32,311 nt of DNA from Pimelobacter simplex (GCA_016803235.1 JADCLI010000054.1:1-32311), one strand, 5' to 3'; shown: positions 21,503-29,708, numbered from the stretch's first letter. Numbers and translations are program-made. The notes: a model not told the origin generated them from the sequence alone.

Positions 21503-22525
21503 GTGAGCATCCGAAGCGCGGTCGAGGCCCGGACCCTGGCGACCTTGATGGGACTGCCCGTGCGGGCGCAGCGACTGGTCACCGGTCCGGCACTCGTGCT
21601 CGACGGTCAGACCCTGGCTCCCGACCTGCAGGTGATGCTGACCCTGCAGCGGCTGGCCCGCAAGGGCGACCTCGCGGGGGAGAGCATCGCCCGGGGTCGC
21701 GCGTCCATGCGGACTAACGCCGCGATCGTCGGCGGCCGCCAGCGCATCGGCAGCATCCGCGACCTCGCGGTGGCCGACCTGCCGGCCCGCCTCTACGAGC
21801 CCTCGCGCCGCCGCCCCGGAGCGGGCCTGCTGCTCTTCTTCCACGGCGGTGGCTTCCTGTACGGCGACCTCGCCTCCCACGACGCGCCGTGCCGGCTGCT
21901 GGCGGAGGAGTCCGGCGTGCGGGTGCTCGCGGTCGAGTACCGGGTCGGCCCGGAGGCCGCCTTCCCCGCCGCCTTCGACGACGCCGAGGCCGCGCTGCGC
22001 TGGGTGCACGAGCACGCCGCCGAGCTCGACGTCGACCCCGAGCGGATCGGCGTCGCCGGTGACTCGGCCGGCGCCAACCTGGCGGCGTACACCGCCATCG
22101 TCGCGGCCCGCGCCGGACTCCCACTGGCCTTCCAGCTCCTCGTCTACCCGTGCACCGACGCCGACCGGACGACCGAGAGCCTGCGCCTGTTCGGCGAGGG
22201 GCTCTACCTCACCGCGGAGTCGATCGCGTCGTTCAACGACACCTACCTGCCGCGACCCGAGGATCGGGTCGACGAGCGGGTGAACCTGCTCGACGTCGAC
22301 CTCCCCGCCGGCCTCGCGCCGGCCCACGTCGTCACCGCCGGGTTCGACCCGCTGCGCGACGAGGGTGAGGACTACGCGCGGCGGATGGCCGACGCGGGCG
22401 TCCAGGTCGAGCTCAAACGGTACGTCGACCAGATCCACGGCTTCCTGAACGTCCTCGGCGTCGGGCGCACGAGCCGGGCCGCCGTCCGCGAGATCGCGGG
22501 GAAGGTGCGCGCGGCCCTGGGCTGA
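21503..22525 (+). CDS. HSL-family (type IV) alpha/beta-hydrolase, esterase/lipase
   Basis: The 340-residue protein has the HSL family motifs HGGGF (114-118), GDSAG with nucleophile Ser188, Asp282 in GFDPLRDEGE and His312 in IHGF. The N-terminal cap (about 1-90) is long and includes a basic stretch, and GLPVRAQRLVTG near the start recalls the mycobacterial Lip (LipN/LipH-like) esterases. It is expected to hydrolyse short to medium acyl esters in the cytoplasm. It is divergent from ppk and stands alone, ending in a hairpin. It has no evident link to phosphate metabolism. It differs clearly from the esterase at 1774-2733, so it is not a recent copy. Confidence 0.87.
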   Translation: MSIRSAVEARTLATLMGLPVRAQRLVTGPALVLDGQTLAPDLQVMLTLQRLARKGDLAGESIARGRASMRTNAAIVGGRQRIGSIRDLAVADLPARLYEPSRRRPGAGLLLFFHGGGFLYGDLASHDAPCRLLAEESGVRVLAVEYRVGPEAAFPAAFDDAEAALRWVHEHAAELDVDPERIGVAGDSAGANLAAYTAIVAARAGLPLAFQLLVYPCTDADRTTESLRLFGEGLYLTAESIASFNDTYLPRPEDRVDERVNLLDVDLPAGLAPAHVVTAGFDPLRDEGEDYARRMADAGVQVELKRYVDQIHGFLNVLGVGRTSRAAVREIAGKVRAALG

Positions 22526-22546
22526 CCCGGCCAGTTCGGGCCGGGT
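22525..22546. terminator. Hairpin between convergent genes
   Basis: ACCCGGCC and GGCCGGGT form a perfect 8-bp stem around the loop AGTTCG. It starts at the last base of the hydrolase stop and lies 10 bp from the end of the opposing gene. It lacks a T-run but is well placed to stop transcription from both sides. Confidence 0.6.
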
Positions 22547-22556
22547 CGGCGCGGGG

Positions 22557-23165
22557 TCAGAGCTCGGGGCGGTGCTCGCGCAGCTGGCGCAGGAAGTCGT
22601 CGGCGTCGACCATCGAGCCGTCGATCACGAACGGGTCCAGCGCCTTGCGGGGGAAGCGCACCGCCCAGCCGGGCTCGCCGGGCCGGCCGACCACCTCGAC
22701 CTGGGTCTCCGGCTTGCGGATGTCGAAGCGGTGCGTGGACTCGCCCTGCTCGACGTACACGACGCCGCGGACGACGCTCACCTCGACCGGCACGACCCGG
22801 GTGCGGGCAGCGGCCCAGCCGAGGCCGATCGCGACCGCGACGATGAGGATGCCGAACGGCGTGGCGAGCTTGCCGTTGACCAGGGTCAGCAGGGCCACCA
22901 TGGCGGCGACCACCGCGGTCGCGCCGAGCACCATCGAGAGGACCCGCGGGTCACTGCCGTCGCCGGTGAGCCGGTCGCCGGGCTGCGGGTCGCCGTCGAA
23001 GAGCGACAGCGAGCCCCCCGACGCCAGGGCGGCGGCCTCGGCGCGCGAGCTCTCCAGCGCGGACGTGAGCCGCGCGACCTCGTCCTGGCTGGCCGCCAGC
23101 CGGCGGGCCAGGTCGTCGCGCTCGAGACGGAGCGCGACCACCGGGTCGACGTCGTGCTCGCTCAC
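22557..23165 (-). CDS. Membrane protein with coiled coil and conserved C-terminal domain (paralogue of its neighbour's C terminus)
   Basis: The 202-residue product starts with a short coiled coil (VALRLERDDLARRLAASQDEVARLTSALES), followed by a linker and two transmembrane helices (about residues 77-98 and 102-120). A C-terminal beta-rich domain ends DPFVIDGSMVDADDFLRQL. This domain, with the preceding helices, resembles the C-terminal 140 residues of the large protein encoded just upstream (PVVIDSRMVDAHTFLEAL), which recalls bacterial PH-like domains. GTG at 23165 overlaps the upstream stop as GTGA, so translation is coupled and the products probably act together at the membrane. The frame continues upstream without a stop but that part is antisense-like noise. 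I do not recognise a named family. Confidence 0.8.
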   Translation of the reverse strand: MSEHDVDPVVALRLERDDLARRLAASQDEVARLTSALESSRAEAAALASGGSLSLFDGDPQPGDRLTGDGSDPRVLSMVLGATAVVAAMVALLTLVNGKLATPFGILIVAVAIGLGWAAARTRVVPVEVSVVRGVVYVEQGESTHRFDIRKPETQVEVVGRPGEPGWAVRFPRKALDPFVIDGSMVDADDFLRQLREHRPEL

Positions 23166-26100
23166 AGGTCCGGCTGCCACTGGCGCAGCGCCTCGAGGAA
23201 GGTGTGCGCGTCGACCATGCGCGAGTCGATGACCACCGGAGCCATGCTGCGGCGCAGGATGAGGACCCGCCAAGCGCGGGAGCCCGGCGTACCGGTCTGC
23301 TCGATCTTGGTGTTCGGGCTGGTCAGGTCGAAGGTGCTGTTGGTGTCGCCCTGGGTGACCTTGAGGATGCCGACCTCGTCGATGCTGACGCTGCGCGAGG
23401 AGTTGCTCGCCTTGAGCGCGTAGCCCAGCAGGATCGCGGCGACCACGGTGAGGGTCGCGCTGAACGCGATGTCGTCCCACAGGGTGCCCCGGATCGCTCG
23501 CAGGCCGACGACGGCGGCGAGGCCGAGCGCGACCAGGATGGCGAGGGGCGCGAGGCTGTCCGTGCCGCGCTTGGCGTGGAACGGGACGTGCTTGACCGGG
23601 GCCGGCTTGGTCGCGGCGGTGACGAGAACGGGCTGGGGCTCGGGCTCCTGCTCGACCACCGGCTCCGGCTCGGGCTCGACGACCGCCGGCTCCGGCTCGG
23701 GCTCGACGACCGCCTCGGGCTCGGGCTCGGGCTCGGGCTCGACGACCGGGTCGGGCTCGGGCTCGACGACCGGCTCGGGCTCGACAGCCGGCTCGGGCTC
23801 GACGAGGAGCTCGGGCTCCGGCTCGGCGTCCTCCGCTGCCACGTCGAGGGCCTCGACGTCGTCGAGGAACTCCTCGGTCTCGTCGGTCGCCTCCGGTGTG
23901 CTGGCGGTCGCGCGCCACTGCTCCATCAGGGACGGAGTGCGCTCGGCGTGGCGGCCGACCACCTCGGTGACGGCGGGCGTCTCGGGCTCCGCGTCGACCT
24001 CGTCGAGCGAGGGGGCCGCGGAGTCGGCGGCGACGACAGGAGCGTCCTCCTCGGCCAGGCGGGCACGGATCTGCGCCATCTGGGCGGCGAGGTCGCTGAC
24101 CGGGGGTACGTCGGTGGCCGGCTCGGCCTCGACCAGCTCGGCGACGTCGGGCTCGGGGTCCGGCTCCGCGATGAGCTCGGGCTCCGGCTCGACGACCGGC
24201 TCGGGCTCGGGCTCGACCAGCAGCACCGGCTCGCGCTCCGGCTCCGCGATGAGCGCGGGCTCCGGCTCGACGATCGGCTCCGGCTCGACGATCGGCTCCG
24301 GCTCGACGATCGGCTCCGGCTCGACGATCGGCTCCGGCTCGACGATCGGCTCCGGCTCGACGATCGGCTCCGGCTCGACGATCGGCTCGTCAATCGGCTC
24401 GGGCTCGACCAGCAGCTCCGGCTCGCGCTCAGGCTCCGGCTCCGGCTCGACCAGCAGCACGGGCTCCGGCTCGGGCTCGACGATCGGCTCGGGCTCCGGG
24501 GCGGCGACGCTCTCCGGGAGGTCCGCGACCTCTGCGGGGAGCGTGGCGCGGATCCGGGCGACCTGCTGGGCGAGGGCGGCGGCGTCGGCGAGGGCCCGCT
24601 CGCGTTCACGGGCGAGCTCGGCCGCGCGGGCCTCGGCCTCGGCGCGGGCGCGGGCGTGCTCGAGGGCGCGCTCCTCGGCCTCGACCAGCTCGGAGCGCAG
24701 GCTCTCGACGGCGCTGGTGTGGGCGGCGGCGGACTGCTCGAGCTCGGCGAGGGCGGCTGCGGCCCGCTCCTCGGCCTCGGCCCGGGCCCGGGTGGCCTCG
24801 GTGGCGACCTCGGAGGCGAGGGCCAGCGCCTCGGTCGCGGCCTTCTTCTCCTCGGCGAGTGCGGCGGCCGAGGCGTGCGCGGCCGCGGCGGCGGCCTGGG
24901 CCTCGGTGGCGAGCTCCAGCTGCTGGCGGGCGGCCTGCTCGGCGGCGAGACGGGCCTCGTGGGCCTCCTCGGCGCGGCGGGCCTGCTGGGTGGCCGACTC
25001 GTCGGCGGCCACCCGGGCCTCCGACTGCTGCTCGGCGCGGGCCGCGGCTGCGCCGGCCCGTCGCTCGGCGGCCTCGGCGGTCTCGAGCGCGAGTCTGGCC
25101 AGCTCGGCCTGCTCGAGGGCAGCCTCCTCCGCCAGACGACGGGAGGCCTGGGCCTCCTGGGCGAGGCGGGCGTGCTCGGCGGCGGCCTGCTCGGCAACCG
25201 CGCGCTCCTCGACGGCCTGGCGGGCGAGCGCGCCGTGCTCCTCAGCGCTGGCAGCCGCCTGGTCGGCGAGGATCCGGGCCCGCTCCTCGGCGGCCTCGGC
25301 GGCGCGGTGGGCGTCCTGGGCGAGGGCGGCCTGTTGGCGGGCGGCCTCCTCGGCGAGCGCGCGGGCCTGGGCGATCTCGGCGGACGTCCGCTCGGCGGCC
25401 TCGCGCTCCGCCAGCATCCGGCGGGCGAACTCGGCGTGCTCGGCGGCACTCACCGCCGCCGCCTCCGCCATCACCCGGGCGCGGGCCTCGGCCGCCTCGC
25501 GGGCCTCGTGCGCCTCGGCCGCGAGCCGGGCCTGCTCGACGGCTCGGAGCTCGGCCTCCTCCCGCTGGGCGGACGCAGCGCCGGCCAGCCGGTCGGCCTC
25601 GGCGCGGGCCTCGTTGGCGAGCCGGGCGGCCTCCTCGGCGGCGAGTCGCTCGGCGGCCTGCTCGGCGGCGGCCAGCTCGGCGTCGCGACGCAGTCGCGCA
25701 GCCAGGGCGGCGACCACCTCGGCGTTGTCGGGAGCACCCGTCTCGGCTGTCTCGGCGCCGTCGGCGGACTCGACCGGCGTGACGAGCTCGGCCTCGATCT
25801 CGGCCCGCGCGTGGGCGAGGACCTCCTCGGGACGGCGAGGTACGTCGTCGGTCCGGTCGATGTTCGGGATCGGCTCCTCGAGCAGCGGCGGCTCGACGAC
25901 GTCCTGCAGCGGGCGGGCCTGCGGCTTCGGCGCGGACGCCGCGCCCTGGCGACGACGCAGCCGCGCCAGGCCCTTGGGCTGCGGGACCGGCGTCGGCTCC
26001 GCGAAGCCACCGTCGACGGCGGCCGCGATCACCCGCTGGCCCGCCTCCTCGTCGGTGAGGCGGTGGTCGGGGATCGCCTGCTCGGCGACCGAGGCCGTCT

Positions 26101-27067
26101 CGGGCTGCTCCTCGACGACCTCGGATCCCGGCTCCGGCTCCGGCTCCGGCTCGGGCGCCACGTCGGCAACGGGGTCCGGCTCGACGACGGGCTCCGGCTC
26201 CACGTCGGTGTCCCCGTCCGGCCAGACCTCGGCGGTCAGCGGATCGACCGGCTCCGGCTCCGGTTCGGGGGTCGCGATGCCAAGGGCGTCACCGAACGGG
26301 CGCCGGGTGGCGCGAGCGATGATCTCCGACCAGTCGCCTTCCTCGCCCGCGTCGCCGGTCGACTCCTCGGCTCCGGACGCTCCCTCGGTCTCGGCGTCCG
26401 CGACGACCTCCTCCGCGTCGGCTGCCGTCTCGTCGGCCGTCTCGTCGGCCGCCTCATCGTCCGGCTCGTCGCGCCGCTCATCGACGCCGTCGACGGGCTC
26501 GTCACCCGCGTCCGAGCGCATCCGCTGGAGCCGGTCGGTGAGGGTCCCCCGCAGCGACGGGTCGTCGGTGCTGGCGGTCGAGCCGGTCTCGAACTCGTGC
26601 GGCTCGATCTCGGTCAGCGGCCGGCCCAGGGAGCGGTCGATGACGCTGGCCCAGTCCGGCGAGGGTCCGGGACCGAAGCGGTCCGCCCCGGACGCGTCGT
26701 CACCGGCGTCGTCGCCATCACGGGCCGGCGGCGCGTGCGGCTCGACCATCGAGCCCCAGTCGACGTCGTCGACGCCACCGGGGTCGGGGAGCGCGCCGGC
26801 GCGGTTCTCGACCCGGGCGGCGATGTCGTCGTGCGGGCGCTCGTCGTCATGGTCGACCGGCGCGGGCTCGTCGGCCTCGGGCGGGACCGAGGTGTTGCTG
26901 CGGCGCAGCAGCTCCTGGACGTCGTCGGCGTCGAGCTCGCCGACGGCCGGGACCTCGTCGTCGTGGCGCCGCCAGAGCATGCCCCTCCGTCCCCGGCCGC
27001 GCCCAGCGCGCGACTCAGCGAACCGGGAGTCCTCGGGACCCGGCTCACCATCGGTGACAGAGCTCAT
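23162..27067 (-). CDS. Giant coiled-coil membrane protein with Glu-Pro-Val repeats (1301 residues)
   Basis: Seen in order: a basic N terminus (GRGRGRRGMLWRR, about 22-34); an acidic, disordered region with repeated motifs DWASVIDRSLGRP (138-150) and DWSEIIARATRRP (245-257) and a partial DWGSMVEP (103-110); a very long Ala/Glu/Arg coiled coil (about 447-850); a Glu-Pro-Val region with seven IVEPEP units; and two transmembrane helices (about 1170-1220) before a C-terminal beta domain ending VVIDSRMVDAHTFLEALRQWQPDL. No signal peptide is present, so the long part is probably cytoplasmic and tethered by the C-terminal helices. This would suit a scaffold or polar/septal organiser, but that is speculation. 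ATG 27067 lies 8 bases after a TAGATT -10. It overlaps the next gene by GTGA. I recognise no named family. Confidence 0.85.
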   Translation of the reverse strand: MSSVTDGEPGPEDSRFAESRAGRGRGRRGMLWRRHDDEVPAVGELDADDVQELLRRSNTSVPPEADEPAPVDHDDERPHDDIAARVENRAGALPDPGGVDDVDWGSMVEPHAPPARDGDDAGDDASGADRFGPGPSPDWASVIDRSLGRPLTEIEPHEFETGSTASTDDPSLRGTLTDRLQRMRSDAGDEPVDGVDERRDEPDDEAADETADETAADAEEVVADAETEGASGAEESTGDAGEEGDWSEIIARATRRPFGDALGIATPEPEPEPVDPLTAEVWPDGDTDVEPEPVVEPDPVADVAPEPEPEPEPGSEVVEEQPETASVAEQAIPDHRLTDEEAGQRVIAAAVDGGFAEPTPVPQPKGLARLRRRQGAASAPKPQARPLQDVVEPPLLEEPIPNIDRTDDVPRRPEEVLAHARAEIEAELVTPVESADGAETAETGAPDNAEVVAALAARLRRDAELAAAEQAAERLAAEEAARLANEARAEADRLAGAASAQREEAELRAVEQARLAAEAHEAREAAEARARVMAEAAAVSAAEHAEFARRMLAEREAAERTSAEIAQARALAEEAARQQAALAQDAHRAAEAAEERARILADQAAASAEEHGALARQAVEERAVAEQAAAEHARLAQEAQASRRLAEEAALEQAELARLALETAEAAERRAGAAAARAEQQSEARVAADESATQQARRAEEAHEARLAAEQAARQQLELATEAQAAAAAAHASAAALAEEKKAATEALALASEVATEATRARAEAEERAAAALAELEQSAAAHTSAVESLRSELVEAEERALEHARARAEAEARAAELARERERALADAAALAQQVARIRATLPAEVADLPESVAAPEPEPIVEPEPEPVLLVEPEPEPEREPELLVEPEPIDEPIVEPEPIVEPEPIVEPEPIVEPEPIVEPEPIVEPEPIVEPEPALIAEPEREPVLLVEPEPEPVVEPEPELIAEPDPEPDVAELVEAEPATDVPPVSDLAAQMAQIRARLAEEDAPVVAADSAAPSLDEVDAEPETPAVTEVVGRHAERTPSLMEQWRATASTPEATDETEEFLDDVEALDVAAEDAEPEPELLVEPEPAVEPEPVVEPEPDPVVEPEPEPEPEAVVEPEPEPAVVEPEPEPVVEQEPEPQPVLVTAATKPAPVKHVPFHAKRGTDSLAPLAILVALGLAAVVGLRAIRGTLWDDIAFSATLTVVAAILLGYALKASNSSRSVSIDEVGILKVTQGDTNSTFDLTSPNTKIEQTGTPGSRAWRVLILRRSMAPVVIDSRMVDAHTFLEALRQWQPDL
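24267..24392. repeat. Seven tandem 18-bp repeats within the giant protein gene
   Basis: The unit TCGACGATCGGCTCCGGC recurs seven times at exact 18-bp spacing, the last copy diverging at its end. On the coding strand it reads as the six-residue unit IVEPEP. Looser copies with the same GGCTC/CGACGA vocabulary flank it (about 23640-23830, 24130-24260, 24390-24500 and 26100-26260). Unit length is a multiple of three, so gains or losses keep the frame. Confidence 0.95.
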
Positions 27068-27075
27068 GTTGGGTA

Positions 27076-27081
27076 AATCTA
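27076..27081 (-). promoter_or_regulatory. Candidate -10 of the giant protein operon
   Basis: On the minus strand TAGATT fits TANNNT and ends 8 bases before the ATG at 27067; no ribosome site intervenes. It sits in the 30-bp gap after the mshD stop, so the operon could also be read through from mshD. Confidence 0.5.
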
Positions 27082-27097
27082 CTCAGCAGGGTCGGGG

Positions 27098-27970
27098 TTA
27101 CGTGGAAACTTCGGAGAGGTCCAGCCGCTGGTACTGCACGTGGGTGTCGGCCGCCGCGTGCTGGAAGCCGAGACGCTCGTACAGGCCACGGGCCGGGGCG
27201 TTGTCGGACTCGACGTAGAGCAGCACCTCGGCCACACCGCGGGCCGCGAGGTGCTGCAGTCCGGCGACGGTGAGCACCTTGCCCAGGCCGCGGCCCTGCG
27301 CGGCGGGGGAGACGCCGAGGACGTACACCTCGCCGACCGCCCCGTCGTGCTGCTTGGTCCAGTGGAAGCCGAGCAGCTCGCCGTCGTCGTCGACCGCGAG
27401 CAGCAGACCGGCGGGGTCGAACCAGGGCTCGGCCATCCGCTCGGCCAGCCCGGCGGCGTCGAGCGCGCCCTGCTCGGGGTGGTGGGCGAAGGCCGCGGTG
27501 TTGACGGCGAGCACGGCCTCGGCGTCGGAGGCCCCGAAGTCACGGATCCGTACGCCGGCCGGCGGCTCCGCCGGCGGCAGCGGTAGGGCGGCAGCGCGAC
27601 GCATCACCCACAGCTCCCGGGTGCGGGCGAACCCCCAGCGCCGGGCGAGCGCCGCAGCGGCCGGGTGGTCGCCGTGCGACCAGGCGGTCAGCGGGCCGGG
27701 CTCGGCGACCGCGAGCGCACCGAGCGCCGCGCCCAGGCCCTGCCCGCGCGACGACGGCGCGACGGCGAGGTCGAGCGAGCCCTCGTGGCGCAGCGCGAAG
27801 GCCTCGGGCACCACCCAGGCGCCGGTGCCGGCGAGGCCGTGGTGCTTGAGCCGCAGCGTGACCGCCTCGTCGACGGGGTCGGTCCCGTCGGCCGCCCGGC
27901 TGGCGTCGCGGACCCGGCCGATCGCGTCGAGGGCCGGCACGTCGGTCAGCAGGGCGAGCTCCGAGGTCAC
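27098..27970 (-). CDS. mshD: Mycothiol synthase (MshD)
   Basis: The 290-residue product consists of two GNAT acetyltransferase domains. The N-terminal one has SSRGQGLGAALGALA. The C-terminal, catalytic one has VYVLGVSPAAQGRGLGKVLTVAGLQHLAARG with the acetyl-CoA loop and YVESDNAPARGLYERLGF. This fits MshD, which acetylates Cys-GlcN-Ins with acetyl-CoA as the last step of mycothiol synthesis and is found only in actinobacteria. GTG at 27970 follows a TAGCGT -10 by 7 bases, indicating a leaderless start; the open frame continues upstream to 28282 but that part is antisense to the next gene. In M. tuberculosis mshD is next to glnR (from memory), as nearly here. Confidence 0.92.
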   Translation of the reverse strand: MTSELALLTDVPALDAIGRVRDASRAADGTDPVDEAVTLRLKHHGLAGTGAWVVPEAFALRHEGSLDLAVAPSSRGQGLGAALGALAVAEPGPLTAWSHGDHPAAAALARRWGFARTRELWVMRRAAALPLPPAEPPAGVRIRDFGASDAEAVLAVNTAAFAHHPEQGALDAAGLAERMAEPWFDPAGLLLAVDDDGELLGFHWTKQHDGAVGEVYVLGVSPAAQGRGLGKVLTVAGLQHLAARGVAEVLLYVESDNAPARGLYERLGFQHAAADTHVQYQRLDLSEVST

Positions 27971-27977
27971 CCCTCCG

Positions 27978-27983
27978 ACGCTA
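27978..27983 (-). promoter_or_regulatory. Candidate -10 of mshD (leaderless)
   Basis: On the minus strand TAGCGT fits TANNNT and is followed by 7 bases (CGGAGGG) and the GTG start. The GGAGG there is only one base from the start codon and so too close to act as a ribosome site. Confidence 0.5.
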
Positions 27984-28011
27984 TCGCGCGCCCCACAGCC
28001 CGGATCCACCC

Positions 28012-28025
28012 GGTGGCCGGCCACC
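28012..28025. promoter_or_regulatory. 14-bp perfect palindrome in the mshD/glutamate-synthase-like divergent promoter
   Basis: GGTGGCCGGCCACC is its own reverse complement. It lies between the two opposite promoters, just upstream of the TTTACA -35 at 28037-28042, where a shared regulator could bind. The repeated CACCCGG on either side adds local symmetry. Confidence 0.45.
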
Positions 28026-28036
28026 CGGCGAGGCCG

Positions 28037-28066
28037 TTTACATGTGACATCGCGACGCGGTAGGAC
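28037..28066 (+). promoter_or_regulatory. Candidate promoter of the glutamate-synthase-like gene
   Basis: TTTACA (28037-28042) matches the -35 consensus in five of six positions. After 18 bases comes TAGGAC (28061-28066), a weaker -10, then 7 bases to the ATG at 28074. The AGGA inside the -10 could instead be a ribosome site if the true -10 is elsewhere. Confidence 0.5.
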
Positions 28067-28073
28067 TGCCTCC

Positions 28074-29621
28074 ATGAAGCTGAGCCACGCCGTGGGTGGG
28101 GCGGCCGCGGCGCTCGGGGCCCTCGCCGCTCGCGACCTCGTCCAGAAGAGGCACGCGCTGCAGCGCAACTTCCCGGTGATCGGCCACTTCCGGTACTGGC
28201 TGGAGACGATCGGGCCCGAGCTGCGCCAGTACATCGTGACCAGCAACGACGAGGAGCGGCCGTTCAGCCGCGACCAGCGCACCTGGATCTACGCCTCCAG
28301 CAAGGAGGAGAACAGCTACTTCGGCTTCGGCACCGACGTCGACGTCGAGCACGTCCAGGGCCACGCCTACATCAAGCAGCGCACCTTCGCCGACCAGCTC
28401 CCCAGCGACCAGGACCACAACTGGACGCTGCCGGCCGCCAAGGTGCTCGGTGGCCCCCGCGGCCGCACCAAGGCGTTCCGTCCGGGCTCGGTCGTCAACG
28501 TGTCGGCGATGAGCTTCGGCTCGCTGTCGTCGAACGCGATCACGGCGATCAACAAGGGCGCCGCCGCGGCCGGCTGCCTGCACAACACGGGCGAGGGCGC
28601 GATCTCGCCGTACCACCGCAACGGTGCCGACCTCGTCCTCCAGATCGGTACGGCGTACTTCGGGTGCCGGGACGAGAAGGGCGAGTTCTCGCTGCCCCGG
28701 CTCCTGGACCTGGTCGAATCGGCGCCGGTCAGGGCGCTGGAGATCAAGCTCAGCCAGGGCGCCAAGCCGGGCCTGGGCGGACTGCTGCCGGCGGCGAAGG
28801 TGACCGCCGAGATCGCGGAGATCCGCGGCATCCCCGAGGGCAGGGACTGTGCGTCGCCGTCGCGGCACACCGCCTTCGACGACGTCGACTCGATGCTCGA
28901 CTTCGTCGAGCTGCTGGCGGCCGAGACCGGGCTGCCGGTCGGCATCAAGTCGGCGGTCGGCGCGATGGACTTCTGGGAGGAGCTGGCCCGGCTGATGTCG
29001 CCGCGCGAGCGCGGCGTCGACTTCATCACCGTCGACGGCGGAGAGGGTGGGACGGGCGCGGCACCGCTGATCTTCGCCGACTCGGTCTCGCTGCCGTACC
29101 GGATGGGCTTCTCCCGGGTCTACGCCACCTTCGCGGAGCTGGGCCTGACCGACGACGTCGCCTTCATCGGGTCGGCGAAGCTCGGCCTGCCGGACAACGC
29201 GATCGTCGCGTTCGCGCTCGGCGCCGACATGATCAACGTCGCCCGCGAGGCGATGCTCTCGATCGGCTGCATCCAGGCGCAGAAGTGCCACACCGACCAC
29301 TGCCCGACCGGCGTCGCCACCCAGAACCCGTGGCTGGTCCGCGGACTCGACCCGGTGTCGAAGGCCGAGCGCTGCGCCGTCTACCTGCGCACCCTGCGCA
29401 AGGAGCTCACCCGGGTCTCGGCGGCCGTCGGCGTGGCGCACCCGGCGCTGATCACCTGCGCCGACGTCGACATCTTCCAGGGCGACTACGACGCCCGGTC
29501 GCTGGCCTCGGTGTACGGCTACAAGGACGGCTGGGGCGAGCTGGGACCGCAGCTGAGCGAGCAGGTCGTACGCCTGATGCACACCGCCGACCACTTCGAC
29601 GAGCAGGGCCGCACGTCGTGA
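28074..29621 (+). CDS. Stand-alone FMN-binding glutamate synthase-like protein
   Basis: The 515-residue product corresponds to the FMN-binding synthase domain of glutamate synthase without the N-terminal amidotransferase domain. Visible marks are NVSAMSFGSLSSNAITAINKGA and HNTGEGAIS, FITVDGGEGGTGAAP, and the 3Fe-4S cysteines Cys399, Cys405 and Cys410 in GCIQAQKCHTDHC, then PTGVATQNP. Residues 1-60 form a family-typical extension with a mildly hydrophobic first helix. Relatives are annotated as FMN-binding glutamate synthase family proteins, but the reaction of the stand-alone form is not established; lacking a glutaminase domain it would need ammonia or another partner. Start ATG 28074 is chosen because the family start KLSHAVGG follows; the open frame upstream is antisense to mshD. 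It converges on glnR, an interesting nitrogen link. Confidence 0.88.
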   Translation: MKLSHAVGGAAAALGALAARDLVQKRHALQRNFPVIGHFRYWLETIGPELRQYIVTSNDEERPFSRDQRTWIYASSKEENSYFGFGTDVDVEHVQGHAYIKQRTFADQLPSDQDHNWTLPAAKVLGGPRGRTKAFRPGSVVNVSAMSFGSLSSNAITAINKGAAAAGCLHNTGEGAISPYHRNGADLVLQIGTAYFGCRDEKGEFSLPRLLDLVESAPVRALEIKLSQGAKPGLGGLLPAAKVTAEIAEIRGIPEGRDCASPSRHTAFDDVDSMLDFVELLAAETGLPVGIKSAVGAMDFWEELARLMSPRERGVDFITVDGGEGGTGAAPLIFADSVSLPYRMGFSRVYATFAELGLTDDVAFIGSAKLGLPDNAIVAFALGADMINVAREAMLSIGCIQAQKCHTDHCPTGVATQNPWLVRGLDPVSKAERCAVYLRTLRKELTRVSAAVGVAHPALITCADVDIFQGDYDARSLASVYGYKDGWGELGPQLSEQVVRLMHTADHFDEQGRTS

Positions 29622-29651
29622 TCGAGTCGATGTCGCGCGCTGTCGACCAGG

Positions 29652-29708
29652 TCTCGAGACGCGTCGCTCCGGCCCCGCAGGCTCGGCCCGAGCCGACGCT
29701 CCTCAACC
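29652..29708. repeat. Dispersed GTCTCGAGAC...CTCCTCAACC repeat
   Basis: The stretch begins with the palindrome GTCTCGAGAC and ends with CGCTCCTCAACCCT, similar to the elements at the window start and near 5970-6055. It fills most of the 81-bp gap between two converging genes and overlaps the last bases of glnR, so it may provide both with a transcription end. Inner complementary arms GGCTCGG and CCGAGCC (29690-29696) can pair. Confidence 0.55.

Noticed and set aside
21416..22438. In-frame upstream extension of ppk by 341 codons
   Set aside because: It is antisense to the divergent HSL-family hydrolase, has low-complexity Gly/Val/Arg composition and is absent from PPK1 proteins. ATG 21415 gives normal PPK1 length.
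23204..27218. Two very long plus-strand open frames (over 1250 codons) opposite the giant coiled-coil gene
   Set aside because: They are rich in Ser/Gly or Leu/Gly/Asp repeats that mirror the repeat codons of the minus strand, have no domain features, and lie entirely antisense to a gene with a promoter, coiled coil and membrane helices. High GC content leaves such frames open by chance.
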